DNA of 17,829 bases, from assembly GCA_902761265.1 (NCBI GenBank), contig CACWJV010000015.1, forward strand, positions 1-17,829, read 5' to 3'. How positions within the stretch are numbered: the first letter of the stretch is position 1; each line of letters begins with the position of its first letter. Made by a program: the position numbers and the translations under genes. This document shows positions 7,860 to 14,391 of this stretch, one piece after another. This DNA comes from Oscillospiraceae bacterium (lineage in GTDB: Bacteria > Bacillota > Clostridia > Oscillospirales > Acutalibacteraceae). Below the pieces are notes generated by a model. The model saw nothing but the letters and a program-made list of their open reading frames with translations, searched no databases and was not told the origin of the DNA.

Positions 7860-7908
7860 AATTTGTTCACATTCTTCGAACACCGGCTCCAAAGTCCCGT
7901 GGTACACT
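7860..7908 (+). promoter_or_regulatory. Upstream control region of small gene 2
   Basis: AATTTGTTCACA starts at 7860 and GGTACACT starts at 7901, exactly 41 bases apart, as before small gene 1. Between the boxes the two regions differ a great deal (GC-rich here, AT-rich there), so the boxes appear selectively kept. No sigma-A -35 sits at the expected distance from TACACT. Confidence 0.55.
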
Positions 7909-7938
7909 GCAACCATTGAAAAAACAGGAGGGAGAAAC

Positions 7939-8082
7939 ATGGACCTGAACACTCTGATCTCGATGTTTACGAGCTTGCTGGACAGCCTGAAACTGTTGCT
8001 GAACGGCGGTGAAGTGATCGACATCATCCTGGCTTCGCTCAAGAAATATTTTGGCAAAGCCGAAGAACCCAAAGAAGCGTAA
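7939..8082 (+). CDS. Small amphipathic peptide 2 (47 aa), unknown function
   Basis: The ATG at 7939 follows a strong site, AGGAGGGAG (7926-7934), which decides this start against upstream in-frame codons. The 47-aa product has no signal peptide. Its first helix is hydrophobic and amphipathic (LISMFTSLLDSLKLLL, 6-21). An NGG turn (22-24) is followed by a second helix, EVIDIILASLKKYFGK (25-40), and a charged tail, AEEPKEA. A helix-turn-helix hairpin at the membrane is a fair guess. The gene stands alone, with its own control boxes and a very strong terminator 11 bases after the stop. This arrangement copies that of small gene 1. I know of no family to place it in. Alternatives are a toxin peptide, a quorum or bacteriocin-type peptide, or a small membrane-protein partner. 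Confidence 0.72.
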   Translation: MDLNTLISMFTSLLDSLKLLLNGGEVIDIILASLKKYFGKAEEPKEA

Positions 8083-8093
8083 CAAACAGAAAG

Positions 8094-8132
8094 CAGCGGC
8101 TCCGGACAATTTGTCCGGGGCCGCTGTTTTTT
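8094..8132 (+). terminator. Strong, probably bidirectional terminator between small gene 2 and ddl
   Basis: CAGCGGCTCCGGACAA (8094-8109) pairs with 8111-8126 over 16 positions with a single G-U and almost no loop, followed by six Ts. Read on the minus strand, the hairpin is followed by CTTTCTGTTTG. It may therefore also end the ddl operon, whose stop codon lies at 8146. Confidence 0.92.
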
Positions 8133-8145
8133 GCATGATTGTGTT

Positions 8146-9408
8146 TTACAGTTTGCCGCCCTTGCTGCCGCCTTTGGCGCCACCGAACGACACGCCTTGC
8201 AGCACGTTGGAATCAAACGCATAGGTGATGCTCTCCTGTTCGCGTTCGCGCTTGAGCGAGAGCGCGATCATCCGGTCGAGCAGTTCACCGTAGGGCACGC
8301 CGAGCGGCTCCCACAAATAGAACGAAAGCGAGCCGGGAATCGTGTTGATCTCGTTGAGCCAGATCTGACCGGTTTTGCTGTCCATCATAAAGTCGATGCG
8401 TGACACGCCGCTGCAGCCGAGCACTTTGAACGCCTTGACCGCGAGGTCCCGGATCGTCGTGCGCTGCTCGTCGGTGATATCCGCCGGGATCTTGCGGCTC
8501 AACGACGCCATACCGCTGCCTTTGCTGCCGCCCTTGGCTGCGCCTTTTGCGCCGAGCTTGCCGCCTTTGGCGCCGCCCTTTGCGCCGCCGGAACCGCTTT
8601 GGCCGAGATACTTGTCCTTAAAGGAGAGAATCTCGTCCGCGTTGATCGGCTCTTCGCATTCGCTCGCTTCGGCTTCTTCATAATCGCCGAGGACAGAGCA
8701 GTTGATCTCCTTGAGGTTTTGTACCGCCGTTTCCACCAGCACCTTGCTCGCGTAGCAAAACGCTGTGTCCAACGCCTCATAGAGCTTTGCGCGGTCGCCG
8801 GCTTTGCTGATGCCGATCGACGAGCCGAGGTTGACGGGTTTGACGATCACGGGGTAGCCGATGGTGCGCTCGATCTCATCCACCACGCCCTCATTGTCGA
8901 AATCGTACTGGCTGCCGGTGTAAACCTTGCAGTCGAGCACCGGGATGCCGTTGTCTTTGAGGACGGTTTTCATCACATATTTGTCCATACCGACGGCGGA
9001 CGAGAGCACGTCGCAGCCGACGAACGGGATGTTGAGCATATTGAGAAAGCCTTGCAGCGTGCCGTCTTCCACATTCGTACCGTGCACGATCGGAAACGCC
9101 ACGTCGATGTAGTCCACATAGCCTTTCGAGAAACGCTTGATGGGATAGGCAATCAGCTTGACGCGGTTTTCGTCGCTGACAAGCAGCACGCGCTGCGAAA
9201 TTTTGAGTAGTTCTTTGATATCGCCGCGGTAATAGGCAATATCGCCGACCGCGTAGCCGGTATAGAATTCATTGTTTTTCGTTACATAGATCGGGATGAC
9301 GTCGTATTTTTCCGGGTTCAGACTTTGGATCGCCTGCAGCGCCGAGATGATGGAGATCTCATGCTCCACACTCTTGCCGCCGAAGATCACGCCGACTTTG
9401 ATTTTCAT
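8146..9408 (-). CDS. ddl: D-alanine--D-alanine ligase with Gly/Ala/Lys-rich insertion and tail
   Basis: Ddl joins two D-alanines with ATP for the peptidoglycan stem, in the cytoplasm. The 420-aa ATP-grasp enzyme shows VGVIFGGKSVEHEIS (E15 of SVEHE is the family catalytic Glu), PIVHGTNVEDGTLQG, YPVIVKPVNLGSSIGISK, CSGVSRIDFM and LNEINTIPGS, with E353 and N355 as metal ligands. The omega loop keeps K266-Y267, typical of D-Ala-D-Ala rather than D-Ala-D-lactate ligases. Directly after KYL sits an insertion of about 31 residues (269-299) of GGAKGG-type repeats. The same module, GGAKGGSKGGKL, ends the protein (409-420). I chose ATG 9408, which has AAAGGCGG at good spacing. The earlier TTG at 9432, overlapping the murF stop, has no ribosome binding site. 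It is the last gene of the hydrolase-murF-ddl operon. Confidence 0.96.
   Translation of the reverse strand: MKIKVGVIFGGKSVEHEISIISALQAIQSLNPEKYDVIPIYVTKNNEFYTGYAVGDIAYYRGDIKELLKISQRVLLVSDENRVKLIAYPIKRFSKGYVDYIDVAFPIVHGTNVEDGTLQGFLNMLNIPFVGCDVLSSAVGMDKYVMKTVLKDNGIPVLDCKVYTGSQYDFDNEGVVDEIERTIGYPVIVKPVNLGSSIGISKAGDRAKLYEALDTAFCYASKVLVETAVQNLKEINCSVLGDYEEAEASECEEPINADEILSFKDKYLGQSGSGGAKGGAKGGKLGAKGAAKGGSKGSGMASLSRKIPADITDEQRTTIRDLAVKAFKVLGCSGVSRIDFMMDSKTGQIWLNEINTIPGSLSFYLWEPLGVPYGELLDRMIALSLKREREQESITYAFDSNVLQGVSFGGAKGGSKGGKL
8149..8184 (-). repeat. C-terminal GGAKGGSKGGKL module of Ddl
   Basis: The last twelve codons of ddl encode GGAKGGSKGGKL. This matches the module within the omega-loop insertion (8554-8589, GGAKGGAKGGKL) at 11 of 12 positions, although codon choice differs between the copies. 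It follows the normal end of the ligase fold. Confidence 0.85.
8512..8604 (-). repeat. Low-complexity Gly/Ala/Lys insertion in the Ddl omega loop
   Basis: About 31 codons encode QSGSGG followed by repeated GGAKGG, KLGAKGAAKGG and SKGSG units. They lie between DKYL and MASLSRKIPADI, where ordinary ligases have only a short loop. The segment is strongly basic, has no hydrophobic core residues, and should be disordered. The DNA keeps the reading frame and the flanking family motifs are intact, so this is not an assembly fault. Confidence 0.88.
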
Positions 9409-9428
9409 AACACAGCCGCCTTTCCGGA

Positions 9429-11003
9429 TCAATAGTTAGCGGGCAGATCGTTTTCTAGCAAAACGACCTTCGGCTGTTCGGTGCTCATGGCAAACACATG
9501 CGACAGCGCGTCCTGGATGGTATCGGCAATGAAGATCTTCTTTTTGGAATACCCCGCTTCAAGCAGACCCGCTTCGATCGGTTCCGCCTGCCGCCGGCCG
9601 ACAAGTACGACGTAGTCGCACACTGCGGCGGCGTTTTTGCCGAATTCCTTGTTGAGTTTGTCCTGCTTTTCGCCAAGCTCCACCATACCGGGCGTGACCA
9701 GTATCTTATAGTTATCAAACAGCGCGAGGGTATCCAGCGCCGCCTTGGTGCCGCTCGGGTTGGCGTTGTAGGCGTCGTCGATGATGGTCAAGCCGTTCTT
9801 TTCACTGAGCTGCAGCCGGTGCGGCACACCCTCGAGCTTGCGCACCTGCCCCTTGAGGGCTTTGAGCGGAATGCCGAACTGATGGCTGACGGCGATGGCG
9901 CCGGTGATGTTGAGCACATTGTGGCGGCCGAGCAGACGGGTCGAAAACGTTTCGCTTTCGCCGTTCGGCGCGGTCACGGTAAACGTCGTGCCGCGGGACG
10001 ACGCCTTGACGTCAGACGCCACATAGTCCGCGTCGCCGCCGACGGAATAGGTGAAATGCGGCCGCTCGCAACCGTGGTCGCGGATGTTGTCGTCGTCGCC
10101 GTTGAGAAACAGCATACCGCCCTCCGGCAATGCGTCGGCGAGTTCAAACTTGGTCTTTTTCACATTGTCGAGCGAGCCGAATGATTCAAGATGCTGCGGG
10201 CCGATCGACGTGATGATGCCGTGCTGCGGGTGCACAATGTCGCACAGTTCCTTGATATCGCCGACCCACTTGGCGCCCATCTCGCAGATGAAGATCTCGT
10301 GCGTCGCCTTGAGCGAACCGCGGATTGTTTTGACAACGCCCATCGGCGTGTTGAAGCTTTCCGGCGTCATCAGCACATTGTAGCGTGCACGCAGGAGCGT
10401 GTTGAGGTAATATTTGACGCTCGTTTTGCCGTAGCTGCCCGTGATGCCGATGATCTTGAGATCGGGGCAGGCGCGCAGGATGCGCTTGGCGTCGTTGGTG
10501 TAATAGCGGTTGATCGAAAGCTCGACCGGTTTGTTGACAAGGTTCCACAGCAGCACCAGACACGGCGACAGCGCATAAAGAATGGCCAGCGCCAACAGCG
10601 CGAGCGATTCGTGATGCTTTTCGGCCGGCAGATAAATCAGCGCCGGCACGCCGCAGGCAACGAGCGACAAAACCGTTGCCGTCACAAGCATCCGCTTGAC
10701 ACGCGGCGTATAGACCAGCGGCTTTTTCGCCTTTTTCGGACGTTCCACAAAAACGGCCAAAATCAGCAGCGCCAGCGCAAGACCGAGCTTGAGGCGGATA
10801 TGCATCGGGATCACCGTCACGATCAGCAGCAGCACGGCCAGCAGATTGTGCGGCATGAAGCGGTTCAGGTTTTGCTGCATCCATTTGACGTGGGTGTCAA
10901 AGCGGTAGGAGTTGAGCTGAAAGAAATGCAGCGCATCGATCAGCGAGAGTGCATAGGCGAAGCAAAACGCCGTAAAGCACAGGAAAAATAAGTATAGGGT
11001 CAT
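9429..11003 (-). CDS. murF: MurF-like Mur ligase with N-terminal membrane domain
   Basis: This Mur ligase most likely adds D-Ala-D-Ala to the UDP-MurNAc-tripeptide, given its fold and the ddl gene next door. The 524-aa protein begins with about 160 residues holding four or so membrane helices (near 3-28, 54-86, 104-125 and 132-156). They replace the soluble N-terminal substrate domain of classical MurF. The ATP loop GITGSYGKTS is at 186-195, followed by TPESFNTPMGV, ICEMGAKWVGDI, ITSIGPQHLESFG, GRHNVLNITGA and IDDAYNANPSG, then the C-terminal domain with TPGMVELG and the ending LLENDLPANY. I recall this membrane-anchored form from other Clostridia, so it is not unique. It starts 12 bases after the hydrolase stop, with GGAGAGAGG upstream, and overlaps the end of the ddl upstream region. 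A different Mur substrate cannot be excluded. Confidence 0.9.
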   Translation of the reverse strand: MTLYLFFLCFTAFCFAYALSLIDALHFFQLNSYRFDTHVKWMQQNLNRFMPHNLLAVLLLIVTVIPMHIRLKLGLALALLILAVFVERPKKAKKPLVYTPRVKRMLVTATVLSLVACGVPALIYLPAEKHHESLALLALAILYALSPCLVLLWNLVNKPVELSINRYYTNDAKRILRACPDLKIIGITGSYGKTSVKYYLNTLLRARYNVLMTPESFNTPMGVVKTIRGSLKATHEIFICEMGAKWVGDIKELCDIVHPQHGIITSIGPQHLESFGSLDNVKKTKFELADALPEGGMLFLNGDDDNIRDHGCERPHFTYSVGGDADYVASDVKASSRGTTFTVTAPNGESETFSTRLLGRHNVLNITGAIAVSHQFGIPLKALKGQVRKLEGVPHRLQLSEKNGLTIIDDAYNANPSGTKAALDTLALFDNYKILVTPGMVELGEKQDKLNKEFGKNAAAVCDYVVLVGRRQAEPIEAGLLEAGYSKKKIFIADTIQDALSHVFAMSTEQPKVVLLENDLPANY

Positions 11004-11015
11004 GATCCTCTCTCC

Positions 11016-11783
11016 TTACGAAACATTGAAAAACGAAGCGAGCACGCGCAAATATTGCGGTTGGCAGTCGAGGAACGAAAAATGTCCCGCGCCCTCAAGC
11101 CGGACAATCGCGCTTTCCGGCATCAGACTGTTCATCTTCACCGCGTCGGAAAACGGCGTTGCCGTGTCGGCCGTTCCCCAGATCAAAAGCGTCGGGCAGG
11201 TGATGTGGGGCATCAGATCGCACAGATCCTCGTTGACCACCTTGACCAGCGTTTGGCGCATCACAGGCGTGGCCGCGTTGTAATCGGCCGAGCCGCTGCG
11301 CCGGCGCAGCGCTTCAATCAGATGGGGAAACAGCTTTTGGATGATGGCGAGCTTGAAAAACCAGCCGGTGAGCGCAATCAGCTTTTGCTTGAACTTTTCC
11401 CACGGCGATTTTTCCGGCAGCACACCGGCGGCGTCGACCAGCACGACCTTTTCCACCCGGAACGGCAGCTCCCGCGCGCACAGCTTGATGATGACGCGGC
11501 CGCCGAACGAGTGGCCAAGCAAAATCACCTTGTCCGCGTGATAAGGCTCCAGAAACGCCAGAAGGAAATCGACATAGCGGTCCACATCCCACGGCTCATC
11601 GGGCTCTTCGCTTTGACCGAAGCCCGGCATATCCATAGCAACAACCTTGTAGTTTCCTTTGAGTGTGTCAATAGTGGGACGGAACAGTTCGATGTTGCTT
11701 CCCCAGCCGTGCAGCAGCACGACGAGCGTACCCTCGCCCTCTTCGGTATAATGAATATCCAATCCGAAAATCTCTCTATTCAA
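11016..11783 (-). CDS. Alpha/beta hydrolase
   Basis: This 255-aa protein is a soluble alpha/beta-hydrolase fold enzyme. HGWG (25-28) is the oxyanion segment, and the nucleophile elbow GHSFGG places Ser92 as catalytic. The acid is Asp206 in LIWGTADTATPF and the base is His234 in GAGHFSFLD. A helical cap lies between, at about 123-195. I take the TTG at 11783 as the start because GGAGGAATC lies just upstream (plus-strand 11788-11796). The longer reading from 11870 would start inside the promoter. It is the first gene of the operon with murF and ddl. The substrate is not evident; a role on an ester or amide of the cell envelope is only a guess from context. Confidence 0.92.
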   Translation of the reverse strand: MNREIFGLDIHYTEEGEGTLVVLLHGWGSNIELFRPTIDTLKGNYKVVAMDMPGFGQSEEPDEPWDVDRYVDFLLAFLEPYHADKVILLGHSFGGRVIIKLCARELPFRVEKVVLVDAAGVLPEKSPWEKFKQKLIALTGWFFKLAIIQKLFPHLIEALRRRSGSADYNAATPVMRQTLVKVVNEDLCDLMPHITCPTLLIWGTADTATPFSDAVKMNSLMPESAIVRLEGAGHFSFLDCQPQYLRVLASFFNVS

Positions 11784-11840
11784 ACAGATTCCTCCGATCA
11801 AAGTTTGGTACATATAGTGTATTCGCGCATAACTCAGAAT

Positions 11841-11869
11841 ATTATAGCACATACTATAAAAGATTTCCA
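11841..11869 (-). promoter_or_regulatory. Sigma-A promoter of the hydrolase-murF-ddl operon
   Basis: On the minus strand a perfect -10 TATAAT (11846-11841) lies 17 bases after TGGAAA (11869-11864), a 4 of 6 match to the -35 consensus. The start codon chosen for the hydrolase is about 50 bases downstream of the expected transcription start. Confidence 0.75.
11842..11859. promoter_or_regulatory. Inverted repeat in the divergent hydrolase/rubrerythrin promoter region
   Basis: TTATAG (11842-11847) and CTATAA (11854-11859) form a perfect 6-base inverted repeat around CACATA. It overlaps the -10 of the hydrolase promoter and lies 57 bases before the rubrerythrin start codon. It could be an operator serving both directions, or a chance product of an AT-rich promoter. 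Confidence 0.4.
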
Positions 11870-11915
11870 TATCAAACGGAGATTTCTTTCATTTATTTTT
11901 TAAGGAGGACAGAGC

Positions 11916-12452
11916 ATGGAACTCGAAGGCAGCAAGACACAGCTCAATTTGCTGACTGCGTTTGCCGGCGAATGCGAAGCGCGCGAAAAGTATACGCTGT
12001 TTGCCGCCAAAGCGCGGCAGGACGGCTTTGCACAAATCGGCACGATTTTTGACGAGACCGGCGACAACGAGAAGGAACACGCCGAGGTGTGGTGGAAGGT
12101 GCTCACCGGCGGCGCCGGACAGACAAAAGACAATCTGCAAAATGCCATTGACGGCGAAAACCACGAGTGGACGCAGATGTATCCACAATTTGCTGCGCAG
12201 GCAAAAGAGGAAGGCTTCGAAAGCATCGCGGCGCTGTTTGAGATGGTGGCCGAAATTGAACAAGCGCACGAACAGCGGTTTCAAACGCTGCTTCGACAGA
12301 TTGAAAACGGCGAAGTCTTTTCGCGCCCGCGTGCGCAAACGTGGGTGTGCAGCGAATGCGGTTATCACCACGAAGCGACTGATGCGCCGCAAAGCTGCCC
12401 GGTCTGCGGCAACGAACAGGCCTATTTTCAAATCGCGGCAAAAACCACCTGA
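11916..12452 (+). CDS. rbr: Rubrerythrin
   Basis: Rubrerythrin reduces hydrogen peroxide to water in the cytoplasm of anaerobes, taking electrons from rubredoxin or NADH-dependent partners. The 178-aa protein has the two usual parts. The N-terminal four-helix diiron domain shows AGECEAREKY (E19), DNEKEHAEVWW (E52 and H55 as ExxH), GENHEW (E81) and EIEQAHEQRF (E115 and H118). The C-terminal rubredoxin-like domain binds one iron with C145, C148, C161 and C164 (CSECGY and CPVCGN). Length and spacing are normal. The site AAGGAGG (11902-11908) sits just before ATG 11916. It is a single-gene unit diverging from the hydrolase operon and converging with the ABC pair. Control by a peroxide sensor is common for this gene, but I see no convincing PerR box. 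Confidence 0.97.
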   Translation: MELEGSKTQLNLLTAFAGECEAREKYTLFAAKARQDGFAQIGTIFDETGDNEKEHAEVWWKVLTGGAGQTKDNLQNAIDGENHEWTQMYPQFAAQAKEEGFESIAALFEMVAEIEQAHEQRFQTLLRQIENGEVFSRPRAQTWVCSECGYHHEATDAPQSCPVCGNEQAYFQIAAKTT

Positions 12453-12464
12453 GATTCTACCGGC

Positions 12465-12499
12465 AAAAAACAGCCCGTTTGCGTGTTGCAAACGGGCTG
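12465..12499 (-). terminator. Terminator of the ABC exporter operon, possibly bidirectional
   Basis: CAGCCCGTTTGC (12471-12482) and GCAAACGGGCTG (12488-12499) form a perfect 12-pair stem with a GTGTT loop. Six As at 12465-12470 give a U-tract on the minus strand. It ends transcription from the ABC genes, whose stop lies at 12541. On the plus strand the same stem follows rubrerythrin by 18 bases, but without a T-run. Confidence 0.9.
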
Positions 12500-12540
12500 A
12501 ACCTATTGATGAATGACGAATGACTTTCAGCAGTCCATCG

Positions 12541-14391
12541 TCAACCGATTCCGAACTGTGCATTATATAGCTTGGCGTATGCGCCGCCGCGCTGCAACAT
12601 TTCGTCGTGTCTCCCCTGCTCCACGATGCAGCCGTTATCGATCACAAGAATACAGTCGGCATTTCGGATCGTGGACAGGCGGTGGGCGATCACGAAGTTG
12701 GTGCGCCCTTTCATCAGCGCGTTCATCGCCGCCTGAATCTGGCTTTCCGTGCGGGTGTCCACGGAGCTGGTCGCCTCGTCGAGAATCAGGATGCTCGGAT
12801 CGGAGATGATGGCGCGCGCGATGGTCAAAAGCTGTTTTTGACCGGCGGACAGGTTGGAGCCGTTTTCGTCCAACACCGTGTCGTAGCCGTCGGGCAGCGT
12901 GTCGATAAACTGGTCGACCCGCGCCATTCGCACCGCCGCGCGGAACGCCTCTTCGCTGACGTTGTCTTTGCCGTACATAATGTTCTCCCGCACCGTACCC
13001 TTGAACAGCCAGGTATCCTGCAGCACCATACCGAAGATGTCGCGCAGGTTTTTCCGCGACAGATCGCGGATATCAATACCGTCCACACGGATGGTGCCGC
13101 TTTGGATTTCATAGAAGCGCATGAGCAGGTTGACCAGCGTTGTTTTCCCCGCGCCGGTCGGACCGACAATCGCGATCAACTGGCCCGGCTGCACTTCGAG
13201 ATTGAAATCACTGTACAACGGTTTTTCCGGTTCGTAGCAAAAATCGACATGTTCGAACGAAACATAACCTTTCGGTACATCAATCGTCTCTTTCGGGTTG
13301 TCCGGCACTTCCTCGGGTTCGTCGATGATTTCGAACACACGCTCCGCAGACGCAAGCGACGACTGCAAATTGTTGACGATATTGCTCAAATCGATCAACG
13401 GTTGCATGAACAGCTTGGAGTAGGTCATAAACACCGTAATGGCGCCGATAGACTGCTGGCCGCCCATGATAAGATAGCCGCCGAGCACACAGATGAACAC
13501 ATAGCCGAGATTGTTGGCAAAGTTGATCAGCGGGCCGAGCAGACCGGAGAGGAACTGCGCCTTGCGGTTGGTTTCGTACAGCGATTCGTTCAGCTCGCAA
13601 AATTCGTCAATCGCCTGTTTTTCGTGGCCGAAGATCCGCACGATCCGGTGGTTGGTAAACATCTCTTCAATATGGCCGTTCACATCGCCCGTATAGCGCC
13701 ACGTTTCGCGGAAATAGCGTTTCGAATGGTTGAGGATCATCAGCGCGATAGCGCCGCCGATCGGCAAAGGCGCCAGCGACGCGAAGGTCATGGGCAAATT
13801 GTAGGTCAGCATGATGACAAACACACCGATAAACGTCACGATAGACGTGACCGTTTGGATAAAGATTTGCTGGAAGGTGTTGTTGATATTGTCGATATCG
13901 TTCGTCACACGCGAGAGCAGGTCGCCGGTATTGTGTGTGTCAAAAAACTTCAGCGGTAAATGCGACAGCCGGCTGTTGAGCTTTTTGCGCAGATCGGTAA
14001 TCAGCTTTTGCGTGATACCGGCCATCGTGAAATGCAGAAAGAACATACAGATCGCGCTCAGACCGTAGATCAGCAGAATCGTGCCGAGGATTTCGAAGAT
14101 GGCGGAAAAGTCGATGAACCCGCGCTGCAGCTTGTTATCCACCTGCGCTTGAATCAGATCCATAATATCGCCGAGATAGCGCGGGCCGATGATATTCAGC
14201 GCAGCGGAAACCATCGCCAACAACACGACAAACGCCACGCGCCACTCGTTGCCTTTGAGCAGCCGCAATAAATCGCCAAGCGTTTTGCGGAAATTTTTCG
14301 GCTTTTGCTTTTCGGTCTCGCTCTTGTTGCGGTAGGCGGCATAGCGGTCCTGCATCCGTTTGCGAACCGTTGAGGATTGTTCCTTGCTCAT
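12541..14391 (-). CDS. ABC exporter half-transporter with the catalytically complete ATP site (subunit B)
   Basis: The 616-aa protein is a type IV ABC exporter half: six membrane helices (about residues 50-330) fused to an ATPase domain (about 375-610). The Walker A GPTGAGKTT is at 410-418, Q-loop Q458, signature LSAGQ 514-518, Walker B ILILDE 534-539 with catalytic Glu539, and switch histidine H570 in IAHRLST. A basic, glutamine-rich cytoplasmic N-terminus (1-45) precedes the first helix. Its ATG overlaps the end of the partner gene as ATGA. The signature lacks the usual second glycine (LSAGQ for LSGGQ), while the partner has LSGGQ with a defective Walker B. This is the division found in heterodimeric exporters such as TM287/288 and BmrCD. 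The substrate (drug, lipid or peptide) is not shown by the sequence. Confidence 0.95.
   Translation of the reverse strand: MSKEQSSTVRKRMQDRYAAYRNKSETEKQKPKNFRKTLGDLLRLLKGNEWRVAFVVLLAMVSAALNIIGPRYLGDIMDLIQAQVDNKLQRGFIDFSAIFEILGTILLIYGLSAICMFFLHFTMAGITQKLITDLRKKLNSRLSHLPLKFFDTHNTGDLLSRVTNDIDNINNTFQQIFIQTVTSIVTFIGVFVIMLTYNLPMTFASLAPLPIGGAIALMILNHSKRYFRETWRYTGDVNGHIEEMFTNHRIVRIFGHEKQAIDEFCELNESLYETNRKAQFLSGLLGPLINFANNLGYVFICVLGGYLIMGGQQSIGAITVFMTYSKLFMQPLIDLSNIVNNLQSSLASAERVFEIIDEPEEVPDNPKETIDVPKGYVSFEHVDFCYEPEKPLYSDFNLEVQPGQLIAIVGPTGAGKTTLVNLLMRFYEIQSGTIRVDGIDIRDLSRKNLRDIFGMVLQDTWLFKGTVRENIMYGKDNVSEEAFRAAVRMARVDQFIDTLPDGYDTVLDENGSNLSAGQKQLLTIARAIISDPSILILDEATSSVDTRTESQIQAAMNALMKGRTNFVIAHRLSTIRNADCILVIDNGCIVEQGRHDEMLQRGGAYAKLYNAQFGIG

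Noticed and set aside
11834..11848. PerR box upstream of rubrerythrin
   Set aside because: Only the right half (ATTATA) fits the TTATAAT-N-ATTATAA consensus; the left half matches poorly, and the match comes mostly from the minus-strand -10.
11784..11870. Longer hydrolase start at 11870
   Set aside because: The extra 29 residues would be encoded by the promoter -10 region. TTG 11783 has a strong ribosome binding site and begins where the family fold begins.
12607..13959. Long plus-strand open frame (450 codons) opposite the ABC subunit B gene
   Set aside because: It is a shadow of the ABC gene, with His/Arg-rich composition, no ribosome binding site and no recognisable domain.
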